Part shown: positions 19,406-30,608 of the stretch, piece by piece
Layout of the letters: every line of letters begins with the position of its first letter
Position numbering within the stretch: position 1 is the first letter of the stretch
From: Exophiala sp. HKRS030
Lineage: Eukaryota; Ascomycota; Eurotiomycetes; Chaetothyriales; Herpotrichiellaceae
DNA: 64,000 bases
Assembly: GCA_023897205.1 (NCBI GenBank)
Contig: JAHWDD010000002.1
Location: forward strand, 3,162,001 to 3,226,000
Reading direction: 5' to 3'
Program-made: the position numbers and the translations under genes
Notes under the pieces: generated by a model
What the model was told of the DNA's origin: nothing
The model's database searches: none
The model's input: only the letters and a program-made list of their open reading frames with translations

Positions 19406-22400
19406 CTCTGCGCGCTAGAGAAGGTTAGTAGTAGTAACATGGCATTCAGAAGGGTCCAGGTGTCTATCTGTCGGGCACTCGATAAGTCAGTATACTCTGA
19501 TGAGAATGTCTTCTTACTCTTTTTTCCCCCTCTCGAATTTTGAAAGAAAGCCGCATAGCTGCTACTGCTCTCTATCGAGTGAAAAAGTGTTGTTGACCTC
19601 GAGACTCCTTTTTCAGTCAAAAGGCAACTCTTCACTCATGATATCTCTCCCTGTCTCCTGTGTCTTTACATGGCGTTTGCTTCGTGTCTCTCTCTCTCTC
19701 AGCCACACCTACCGCCCGCAGTTCTCTGTGAGCCTTCTCGTCTTCTTTCGTGTCTTCCCTTCTTTTCTCCTCCTCGAGGACACGAGATCGATCCTTTGGG
19801 GAGGCATAAACAACGTCACGGAGAGGGGCGAGAGTGTTGTTCTTCGAAAGGTCCATCGACGGTTTTCTTTATCTTGCTTGCTCACTACTCCAAGAAAAGT
19901 ACCCGCCTCAAGAAAGGTGAATCAAACAGACACGAAGAACGAAAACATAACCATGTATACCATCATACACTCGAAACTGGCGCAGGCAGAGGATCACTGT
20001 CCCCAGGTAGAATCCAGACTAGACGAATACAGTCGTACTTGTGTGTAGAGGGGCAATTGAGAGAAGCGAAGAGGAAACAAGAAAACAACCTCTCCAAAGG
20101 CCTCGAACAGGTACTTGAACAAGCGAAAGACAAGCCAGTGCATTCCTAAACGACCCCAGTACGACCAACTAGTGCAGACAGAAGTACGAGCTTCTTTGAC
20201 GATTGTTTCAAACTTCACACATGTGCGTCCGTAGTCCATTTTTGACATTATATAACCTGGGTCTTTTCCTTTTTCTCGCAATGAAGGGGAACACGGACTC
20301 ATATCTTGCTTGACATTCAAGACCGTCTACGTATGCCGACGAGGGATCATTCGCGCAATTTTCGGCAACTCACACCATTAAGAACCCGGCGGGCAATAGT
20401 GTCTTGACTGACTGGGCTAGAAACCAGAAGGAAAAAACAGGCGACAGGCGATTCGCCGTATGCTGTCCAAAAGCAAAAGAAGAAAAGAAAACAATTTCCA
20501 CCTTTTCCCCCTCCCAAACAGAATCGGTGAATTAGTGAACTGGAATCATCATATGGATCGGAAACAGAATCAGATATATCATGCACCGCGCAGCGGTAAC
20601 CCTTCTCGAAAAAGAAAAACAATGCAGTGCTGTCGATAGTGAAACGAGACGAGACGAAACGAAACAGATGTGTGCTCGAGTGCTTGACAATGAGTCCTGG
20701 AACCAACTTTTCTCAGGACCTCAGGGTAAACAGGAAAGATCGCGCAGGTGATGCGTTTGATGGTTCCCGACGACAACGAATACAGTCGCGGTCTCCACAT
20801 ATTCTGAAAGAAAAAGGTCGCTCCATGACTTTATGAAGGCAAAGGGACTACTCCGTACTTGGTCAAAGAGCTCGCGAAAGAAGCTTACATCGGCTCGCTT
20901 ACCTTGCCAGCGTGAAAGGGTTCGTAACAGTAGGCGTGAAAGTTGGTAGATACTCCGTGGCATTGTAAGAGAGGCATTTAGGCGTCCCAGTTGGCGCTAA
21001 AGACATGTTCCATGTTGAGCGATTAACATGAGGCTGACTTGCGACAATTCTGAGACGTTGGGAGTTTCCTTCCACCGTCGAGTTGCCCACCGGTGCAGAA
21101 AAGTCTGGAGCCGTGTTAAGGCCGTTGTCGACCGTCAATGGAGAAGCAGGAGCAACTCGGGGGCCGACTGCCAGCCACCTGGACTCGGTCAATGGTCGTT
21201 CTGTTGTCGTGTTGGTTGTTGCATGACAGGCAAGGGCCCAAGAACAAAGCTATGCCATTTCCTGCTCCGCCGCCGACTGAAAGTGCCACTCGCGATGGTT
21301 CAACCCTGGACGCTGAGGTGGACAACGTTAACGTTAGCATGCTTTTTGCGAGCACTTTGGCCTGGCGTGCTCGTCGTCGTCGACGGTAGCTTAGGTCGCT
21401 TCCGAGTCGTATCGAAGGGTTCGCCCACAGTTTAAACCCCCTGTACCCCGGTTTCGCGTTGTGGGAATTAGTGCAACTGCAACTGCAACAGCAATGACCG
21501 CGACAGCAGCGGCACCGCGACGGTCTCTTTCAACGGTACACCGGATTTTCCTGAAGCTCTTTTACGTACTTGATGTTCGGATGAGGAATGATCAACCAGC
21601 TAGAGAGTTCTGGATCCGTGGGAGAGACGATGGTATGGTTGGGGGGGCTCATGTTGACAGTCTTTCTGGTCGCAAGCGACCTGCAAGGACAAGTCAAGAA
21701 ACGCAGATCTCTGGACCGAAGCCCTCATGTAACCGAGCTTGAAGCACACCGCCTGCGCCACTGCGTGGACAAGGCCAACAAGAGGGGTGCATGTGGTCGT
21801 CTAGGAAAGGTAATTAGCAGCATGATAATGCCACCCTTGCTGCAGGTTATGGTGTAGGGGAAGCTCCTTGCAGCTGCCACTGAAATCATTCCAAGACGCC
21901 AACCCCGTATTTCCAGTGGAAAAGGTAGCAAGTCCGTAAGCGCTGGAGGGAATGAGGGAAATGTGCCGGTTTAAGGCGCGGTTTAGTGGTGCGTTGGTGG
22001 CGTCCTGCGGTCAAATGTCACATAAATCGCCTAGAAAAGTCATGATGGGATGGCTTTTTGTGTGGAAGATCCCTGGTACTCACACGAACCTAGGTAAAGT
22101 AGGGAACAGTGCAACCACCCCTAAGGGTCAAATGCAGGGACGATAATAACCTTTCCCAGACCCTACAGAGTCGCAACGGTGAAGCTAAGAGGTATGGAGC
22201 AAATTAGTTGCTGGCACAAGAAGTGTTTGGGTGGCATTTAGGATAACGCTGTGTCGAAACCAAGACAGAAAAATGAAAAAGAGCCAGGAACAAAATAACA
22301 CGCTGGCATAGTCCGTGTAATGTTGGCGTAGCTTTGGGGAAGGAAATTGCAACATGTCCCTACGGAGTACTTTCAACACTTCACCTTGGGACGGATACTG

Positions 22401-25400
22401 TGGTGAGGAAAAAATGACTAAAGGTCGGTGCAGAGAAGCTGGAAACAAGAACCGTTTACTGTTTGAGGTACGCGGATTCGTCGCGCAAAAAAAAAACTCA
22501 ACGGATGGCAAATCCGCGCCACAAAGTGATGGATGGTGTGTGGTGGTGGACAAGAGCAATTTTTCCATTCTCCAATATACTCAGAGTTACAGTACAGTAC
22601 AGACAGTGGACGAGGAGTGCAGAGTCTTTACAGTAAAACTTCTCCATAGACAAGAGTGACAGTGAGGGGTCTTGTTCTCTGCACAGTGCCAATGGAACAA
22701 TCCCAAGGATACGGCGACCATGGGATAAGCAAAAGTCCTACTCCGTAATAATGTCAAGCCGCCCAAAGTTTGGACTGGAGTCGTTCGTTCATTTCTGAGA
22801 CAAGCGTTGGAATAGAGGTGAAGCACGAACTGTACAGAGATGGAGAGACGCTGATCCAGGGCTCGCTTAGAGGCAATCGAGAGCCTAACACCCGAACGAT
22901 CCTTGTAGCCTCGTGCTCATGATGCACATGGCGAGCGAGGATCAAGAATACACGTGGACGACGCAACAACCAGTACGTCAACCATATGGACGACTGGGGA
23001 TTTCCTGGTCATCGCCGCCGCCTCCTGCATCATGAACAACCTAATGCGGCATCGCAGAGGCACATCAGGAGCTGAGAAGCGTCGATCTGACCCGCATTCG
23101 GAGTGGAAAAGTGACCCATTCGGCCACAAGGGAGATGCTTGCACCTCAATCTGGCCTCCCAAGGGACTCGACAACTTGGGTTGCTTGACCCAGACTGGCA
23201 GATGCTTGGTGTGGATCGTGTACTACATGGGCTCCAATGGGTTTGAGGAAAGCAATGAGGCGAGTGCAAGTGTGAGGAGCGCAGAATGATTCCCAAGTGC
23301 ATCGTATGAGAGTCTGCGTGACTTGGAACGGTAACCAATTCACAAACTTCAGGACCTCTGCTGCTGGATCGACCACGCCACCGAGTGGAATTGTGCTTGA
23401 CTGTGTCACCTTGACGACTGACTCAGTCCCAAGATTGGAGGAACATGGACGGAGCAGCAGTACCAGATCTGAACGCCTTCTGGACACTACCCTCGCTTAC
23501 AGCGGAGAGAGTCCTTTAGCTGCGGTGATTAAGTATCACATTGGGAAGTTCCTCACAAATGCGGTGTGATGACGCCACCAAACGTATTCCACGCTTTTAA
23601 TCCTCTAGTCGCAGTTTTGCAATGATCCAGACGATCTCGGTATGCCGTCTGCAGGGCAAATGGGCTTCAGCCACAGAAGTCAGATTGCATGATGCTTCGG
23701 CTGCTAACCCTGTCGGAAGCGAGGCACTGGGTGCCCCATACGGTCAAGATCAAGGTCGCTTTTCCTGGCGGGCTGCCTGGTTTAGCACTCCTCTCTCAGC
23801 GAATGTCACTCTGTTGGACGTTGGGGCCGACCGGTAGTTGCGGCTTGTATCTGCTGTGATCATTTTATCCCTGGAAAGGGAATCGAGGAGGTCAAAGAGA
23901 AAAAAAATCCCTTAGAGATCAATTTGCCAGTGTGAATGACCCTTGACCGGCTGTGGTGGATTGTATGGACATCCAGGGCACCCAAGGGCATGATGCGGAG
24001 GATTTTTCCTTCTACTTGGGATCCCTCGAAATGGATCTGCCTGTAGCGCTACGACAATGCAGGATGCAAAAACCCTTCGGTTGTGCATGTAGGCTTCGCC
24101 ATTTTTGGTCGACGAGACATTGTTTTCGAAATCTATCCTTGTACCAAAATCCAGCCGAGGCCTGTATTCCCTTGCTGCCTCGCCTTTGCCTTGCCTTGTA
24201 AGCCGGTAGTGAGCGGATGGAAAGTGATGAATTAGCTTCATTGGTGATACACAAGCACGTATTGGTGGAGAGTCCGGGGTCGCCGGTGCTGCAGTTTTTC
24301 GTGAGCCCCAGGGCGACCATTGCGATCAAGACTACTGTATTCGCACGGGTATGGGTATCGCTGGCCATATTACTTCAGTGCCCAGCTCGGCACTTTCCTG
24401 AAGCAGTTGTTGTGGCACACCGACGCCCGGGGGCCAAACTATGGTAGAAAGGACGGTGGCTGTTAGTTCACATTGCAGGACTGTGCTCCAGCAGTTTACT
24501 GTGGGAATGTTTGGTTGACGCTAGGTGGCTTCAGGTTGTTGCATTTTCCCGTCGAGGCTTTCGTATTTTGTGGCACATGAGGAGTTGAAAGCCAGGCACT
24601 GGTCCCTCAAGCGTCGCGAGGCGAGCCACCAGGCGACAAGTCCACGCGCTGTGACTGCTTGACTTTGTAACAGCAACGAGCCAAGGTCGCAAAGCTCACA
24701 CGCCTCCAAAGTTCCACAGTCTGGAACATACCTGGAGCACCATTTTCCACAGTGATGGAGCTCCGTGCACGTTTCATGCATGTGAATCGGCGTCTGTGCC
24801 AAAGGCAGCTCTCCAGGTAACGGAGATTTTAAGTCGATCTAGCATGTTCGATCACCCGAACAGGGTCCTTACCATCTGGTGGCCGTTCCCTGGACAGTAA
24901 ACAAGTGTACGAGTAGATATGGTAGATTGGACTACCAAACCACCACTCAGATAGGCAGGTCGGTAGAGGCTCCAATAACAAGGGAGACAAAACCAAGGTT
25001 GAACGAAAATGATGACGGAGGTGTCCCCTTTTCGCCGCAACAAGAAACGATCGACCATCTGTCTCGTGGCACGTCAAGAAGTCGCATGGCCATGAGATGG
25101 CTGCCATGTGCCCTCCCGCGTGCCAGGATCAGTAGTCCCTAGGCTATGTCCTACTGAGTAAATCAAGGAAAGATAGGCGGTAGTTGGTCCCCCGTAGTGC
25201 TGATGAATGGGCATACGGGCATGGCGCAGCACCTGAACGGCCCATCATCGGCGTGAAGATCTTCCCCATCTCAGGTGGTGATGAGCAGATGATAGGCAGA
25301 GCCGTTGTGTCTACTCCGGCACCATGACCTAGATTGACATGGCGTGCAAGGCGAGCTGTGTCGAATTTGTGGACAGCATTCCCACAGATGGTCGTCCGAG

Positions 25401-27434
25401 CCGACCATACAGTGCGGTTCGTCGAATAATGGTCCCGGCTGCACTTGACGGGACCAGGACCACGCCACTGAGGCAAGTCGAATCGACCGACCGCTCGTCG
25501 GTGGTTCGTCTTTTGTAACGCACGTCTGACGGTCTTGAGCACGGAGCACGCATTAGGACCGGCACAGCAGGGTACGAGGGTACGAGGACTGCATTAGGCA
25601 ATGGTTTGTTCCAAGGAGGGCCAGTAAGGGACACTCTCCTCCTCTTTCAGGTCTCGGTCTGCGACAGTTTGGGCGGTAGCTGGGGTGAAGAGGAGGCGAA
25701 ATAGTAAGTGTCTGACTGGGCCTCGATAGAGGTGCATTGCCGTGAACCGAGATGGAACCCTTGGATTGTCAAGGGCGGAAAAGAAGGTTTCTCGAAGCTG
25801 GGTCAAAGTCAGCGGGTTGGTACTGCGCATAAAACGTAGATTGGAGGGTCATGACATGGTGTTCGTGGCTGGAAGCATGGGTCAGTGAACCGAACAGCAA
25901 CACGATGAGGGTTTGGCAGGTGTAGCTTGGTCCTATCACGCATACAGACCACACACACCTACGGAAGAGAAGCCAGGGAGAGAGAGGACGAGGACGGCTG
26001 GCGAGGGAGAGAAAAGAAATTCAAGTACTCGTTGACAGTATTCTACTGATCTAGTGAGGTAGAGATGAGAGACATGGTGTGATCGCAGTTTTCTTAGGTA
26101 CTCGTGGTATGCGAATCTTTGTAGCTCCAGTATGGAGTACTGGCATTGCTCTTTCTCTTCCTCGCGCGCGCACACACATTCTCTCATCCCTCATCGGCCT
26201 ATTGCCTCTCGCTCTCTCTCAGTCTGCGGTCCTCGCCGTCTCCCTCTCCATCCCACATCGGTAAAGAGACCACGAATCCGTCATCTGGCATGCCTTGCGT
26301 CTGCTCCCCTGGTCCTGGTCATTATCCTTGTCCCCCTGTTGCTTGCTACTTTCTAGCCACTTATGAACCCTGTCGACCACACCCCCGTCTGGATTGTCGT
26401 TCAACCGTCCTGAACCTTCTGGTCCTTTTGCGCCACTTTTGACACTCTGGTTTTCAACGGTATCACGCTTTGGGAACTCTTTCTTATGGTCCCTTCTCGA
26501 TCTTGTCCAGCCACTTGTGCCTAGCTACTGTAGCAACAAGATTACCACCATTCCCCTCATCCCCTGCTTCATCTCCGTGGACGATGGTATGAAACTTGAA
26601 AGCTTGCGAGCCGGGGGATTAGCTGACTTGGTAATAGACTGTGCACTGTCAACCTCAGATCGGCCACTATACTATTTTTCCCGGCTGATTATTCTCCGGC
26701 TTCGTGGGCGAAGGACAGTGACAGGGTAAGATCCGCTTCGACGTGCTCATCGCCCTGCCAGACTCGTTCCTACTGAGAGACCCCGGGCGCTCTAAAAGTC
26801 GACCGGCGCCGCCAGTCTCCGCCATCTTCGCTTCGTGGGACGGACCACAAGTCCACACTGTCCACGGTCCACGGTCCACACCAGAAACGACTCCACCAAC
26901 AACATCACCGCTTCCCTCATTCCCTCGATGAAACGAAACGAATCCTGGATTACCCTCTGGCCATATACCCCTACCTGATTCTACGTCTTGCGCTTTACCC
27001 TTTTGCTTTTCTCCGATCCACCGCCTACTTGACTCGTAACTACTAGTATCAATCCTGGGCCACACCTCCTCTGACCTGGCCCTGTCACATATTGCTCTCG
27101 GGTGTATTCGATTCCAGGCCAACCTTTTACTGTCCCTGCTTCTACGGAACTGGTCCGACTCGAAAGTCTCTTCAGGGCTACTTGCACGACTACAAATCTT
27201 ACCGTACTGTACCAAGGCCCGCCGACTAGCTTGGTTCCTGACTTGACTTGTTTGCTTAGCCGACAGGGCTCATCTTGGGCGGAAGATCTTTACAAAAGCC
27301 ACACTTCAAGATCCCAGTCCTTGCCACTCCTCGCTTCGATCCATATCTATCACCATATTTCCTCCACCGCCCGGACTCCCGGACACTTGGACTCTCTTGC
27401 CCTGGTATTATAGTCAAAGTATATCTTCAAACGC

Positions 27435-27632
27435 ATGAGCTCTTCCCGAACGTCATTGACAACATCCTCCATCCACCAAGCGTTTTGTCGTACTATACAA
27501 AGACCCCTCAGGCCCCGGCTTTTACACTCTATCAAACACCCAAGCACAGGCGCTGGAACCTCTCGCATGTCAGTCAACATACCTATTCGTTGTTTCCACC
27601 GACCACCTCAACAACCGCCCTCATGTTATTAG
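27435..27632 (+). promoter_or_regulatory. Candidate upstream ORF overlapping the start of the Q/P-rich regulator
   Basis: An ATG-started frame of 65 codons in the leader of the next gene. Its stop lies 10 bases past the main ATG at 27623, in a different frame. If the leader is transcribed unspliced, scanning ribosomes that take this ATG would bypass the main start and so repress translation. An unseen leader intron would remove it. Confidence 0.4.
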
Positions 27633-28984
27633 GACCAGGCCCTCCCACACCCATGCAAACCGATTTCAAACCTCATGATTACCCAAGCTATCATAAACCC
27701 CCACCGACAAGAACGTACTCCCCTCCCGAGTCACCTCGCACCCTGTCTTCGTTCTTCGAAGAGTCGAGGATGAACAACACCCATCGAGGGTTACCACTAC
27801 CAGCTGGTCTCAGTCTGCCGCCCCCGGATCGGGGTCACTCGACGGCACCCGCTCCTCTGGGCCATCTTCCTGCTCCGCCGTCCCAATGGACCGGACAGGA
27901 TGACTCGATGCGGAGTTGGCTGCACGCAAAGGCCGAGGAGGATCGGCGGAAGCAAGAGGAGGAGAAGACCCGTCAAGAGGGTCTACGGCTTGACCAGAGA
28001 CGTATTGAGCAAACCATGCTGCGGGAATCACTGCAAGGTGGTATTCCTCCTCCCATGGTCCCTCTCATCTTTGCCGGTATCGGCGGCGGCAACCTACCGG
28101 CTCACACCTTGGAGTGGGCGCAGCAGTATCTCGCCAGCCTGAGTATCCAGAACCAGCAGCAACAGCAGCAGATCCAGGCTCAACAGCAGCAACTTCAGCA
28201 GCAACAACATCTCCAGCAACAAGTGTCGCCGGATGTCCATCGAGATAGTCGAATGATCCCACCCAACCCGTATGGGTCAATTCAGCCCACACAGCCTCAA
28301 CAAAGTCTCGTGTCTACACAACCCGTGCAAGCACCAAGCCATGGACGAAACTCTCTCTCGGGAACTCAAGGGGCAACCTCTGCACTGTCGCGGCTCAACA
28401 CTACCGAGTTTGTTCCTACTTCATCAACAGGCCAAGGTAACCGGCAGTCGACTCATCAACTACACAACACACCGACCGGAGCGTCTGAACAATCATCAGC
28501 ACCTGGGCTCTTCTTCCACCACTGGACGCCTCCGAATCATTCGTCAGGAGGAGGACAGCCTCCGACACCTTCGGGTAAAAGCACTCAAAGCTCACCCTTC
28601 TCGCAACAACCGGCGTCTCACCTGAGAAGCGACTATCAGCACTCACCGAAGAAGCGCAAAGTCGTGACCGGCCAAACTGGTCCTGCACCAACTTCGGATC
28701 CCTCGCAGCCCATGTCATCTCGATCGTCTCGAGAGCGCGAGTTCTCACCCGGGCAGCGTCATCACCGGTCGGATCGGCATTCGCGTCAAAACAGCGACGC
28801 TTCGATGCGGGATCACGACATGGGCGGTCGTCACGTTCCCCGGCCCAGTAGTCGCCAGCAACGTCGGGACGAAGCCGGTGGCGTGGCACCAGGCCCAAGA
28901 AGGCAACATACTAGCTCGTCGACCAGTGGATCAAGCGATGACCACCCCGTTCGGTATGAGGGGTACAAATCTGAAACGCGGTAG
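27623..28984 (+). CDS. Q/P-rich nuclear protein, putative transcriptional regulator
   Basis: 453 residues from the first in-frame ATG; the frame is open for about 116 codons further upstream but without ATG. Order of features: proline-rich N-terminus with RTYSPPESPRTLSSFFEE; P-P-S-Q-W...D-S-M-R-S-W-L-H-A-K-A; a charged helix of E, R, K and Q (about 105-135); a short conserved-looking hydrophobic block I-P-P-P-M-V-P-L-I-F-A-G-I-G-G-G and L-E-W-A-Q-Q-Y-L; a glutamine-rich tract (nt 28150-28225); then a long S/P/Q-rich disordered tail with PKKRKV near residue 342, a classic nuclear localisation signal. I recall similar proteins across Pezizomycotina but cannot name the family safely. A nuclear regulatory or coactivator role is inferred from composition, the NLS and the extremely large flanking non-coding DNA, which is typical of developmental regulators. 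Confidence 0.75.
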   Translation: MLLGPGPPTPMQTDFKPHDYPSYHKPPPTRTYSPPESPRTLSSFFEESRMNNTHRGLPLPAGLSLPPPDRGHSTAPAPLGHLPAPPSQWTGQDDSMRSWLHAKAEEDRRKQEEEKTRQEGLRLDQRRIEQTMLRESLQGGIPPPMVPLIFAGIGGGNLPAHTLEWAQQYLASLSIQNQQQQQQIQAQQQQLQQQQHLQQQVSPDVHRDSRMIPPNPYGSIQPTQPQQSLVSTQPVQAPSHGRNSLSGTQGATSALSRLNTTEFVPTSSTGQGNRQSTHQLHNTPTGASEQSSAPGLFFHHWTPPNHSSGGGQPPTPSGKSTQSSPFSQQPASHLRSDYQHSPKKRKVVTGQTGPAPTSDPSQPMSSRSSREREFSPGQRHHRSDRHSRQNSDASMRDHDMGGRHVPRPSSRQQRRDEAGGVAPGPRRQHTSSSTSGSSDDHPVRYEGYKSETR

Positions 28985-29949
28985 CGGTGCCATCTAGTTG
29001 GGTCGGAGATGAGGCGCCAGAGTAGGGGGGGTGGGTCGAGCGTTGGTACTTTTCAGCCATGTCAGATGTGGTGTCTGACCTCGGGTCCCATATGCACGAA
29101 ATGATGTGCATGTGCGACACTTGTTATTCTTGTTTTCGTTTGCCGAGTTCTCGGTTGCCGAGGATCGAGTTAATAACGACGCTTAATCGTCGGTTGTATC
29201 TTCTACTGAATATGGAAGGGTTTTTTTTCTGTGTGGAAGGACGAGCATGTTACGAGATTCCTAGCAGGGAATATTTCAACCCCAGATTTTGGACGGCAGG
29301 CAGGTTGCTGGACGACAAGATAGGACCAGACACATGATGTTTACGGCTCATGAAGGAATTCCCACCCATCCCACCATCAATAAGATAGTGACTTGTTTTG
29401 ACTTTGACATTCTCAAACCACCGTCGGGCGGTGATCTGATGAATGTGGCTTTTTTGGGCATCTGGCCCATGGCGACGCTCGAAAAGAGGTCCAAGCGGAT
29501 GGAGTCTTGTTTTGGGGCTCAACACCTGGACCGACCTTTACTGTGCTCGTAGCTGACAAGAGGTCTTGGGAGGAGGGGTGGAGAATGGCCAAGCACAGGG
29601 AACATGGTCCAAGATTTCGTGCATGGAGGCTTGAGTCTCATGGCCAGAAGTGTCTTGCGATTAAGCGAGAGTAAGGCACGGATGGTGTGCTCTGGGAAAA
29701 AGAGATGTTTGACGCGTCCTTTTCGGAAGTTGGGCCTGATGGTCGAAAGGTTGGAACATCTGAAACTTGCCAGGAAATATGATTGAGGTGGGAAATTGGC
29801 TCCGCAAACAGCCACAACAGGATTACGGGTATTACCAGTTCAAGCCACCCGAAAAGATGCGAGCGACGCCATGTTTTGGGATATCTCGTTGTCGGATAAG
29901 CACAGACGAAGGAGAAGACCAACGGGCAAAACCTGAAACATGACAACAA

Positions 29950-29973
29950 CACCACCACCACCACCACCACCAC
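29950..29973. repeat. (ACC)n trinucleotide repeat
   Basis: About eight copies of ACC, imperfect at the edges. Confidence 0.9.
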
Positions 29974-30587
29974 AACGACCGTGGCATTCAGCCTCTTGGA
30001 TGTCTGATCAACACGGTCCAGAACTGAAGTGAAGTGCGCGCACCGGGCCGCACATTCATTTGCTTTTACGGAGTCCAAAAAAAGAGAGTGAGAAAGCCTC
30101 ATGTGGATCCAAGCGCTGGATTTTAACCACATTCGGGAAAGGGCTTTTGCCGCAAAGATGTTTTTTGGTGTTGTCTGTGCGCTTGGCCGATAGAAATAGA
30201 ATTCCAGGTTGCTACGGAGTATGCTTGCTACAATATAGAGAGAGAAAGTCAGCGGCCGTTGTTTACGGAGTACACGTTTGACATACATGTCCGTGATCTG
30301 TGTGATTCATTACTGCGTGTTTTTGGAAATTATGCAACCTCCAATGCGGAGTGTGTAGTACGTGAAATATTTCCAAACATGAAACATGTCGAAAGAAATT
30401 GGACTCGGACCTCTCGATCGACGCCAGTGTTTCATGCGGCCGTTTTGGACTCGGGAAATTATGATTGGCCCTTTTTGTACAATAGTGGAATGGGAGTGAT
30501 ATTGATTTTGTACAAATCGAGGGGGAGCGGGTGTCTGTCTTATGTAATTGAACCGTCTCGATTGCCTTGTTCGTACTCGTACCTGGG

Positions 30588-30608
30588 TACAGAGTACAGA
30601 GTACAGAG
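30588..30608. repeat. (TACAGAG)3 heptamer immediately before a TACGGAGTA copy
   Basis: Three perfect copies, followed by TACTG and then TACGGAGTA at 30614. The heptamer looks like a one-base variant of the TACGGAG motif core. Confidence 0.85.

Larger units (their letters stand above)
18282..27622. other. Gene-poor 9.3-kb region upstream of the Q/P-rich regulator
   Basis: No protein gene can be supported here on either strand; the open frames are short, overlap on opposite strands, mostly lack ATG starts and show no domains. The region is punctuated by microsatellites (18616, 19132, 19371, 26160-26220) and TACGGAGTA motifs (20849, 22361, 22739). CT-rich and C-rich tracts become dense from about 26.1 kb, as in long fungal 5' leaders. 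Likely content: an extended promoter and 5' UTR for the gene at 27623, possibly with non-coding transcripts. Confidence 0.5.

Noticed and set aside
20899..21192. Minus-strand frame with N-glycosylation-like sites and a GTAAGC donor at its end
   Set aside because: No ATG, an in-frame stop shortly upstream and no convincing acceptor; a spliced secreted protein is possible but unsupported.
24521..24781. Cysteine-rich 86-residue minus-strand frame, effector-like
   Set aside because: No signal peptide and no homology pattern; starts only from an isolated ATG.
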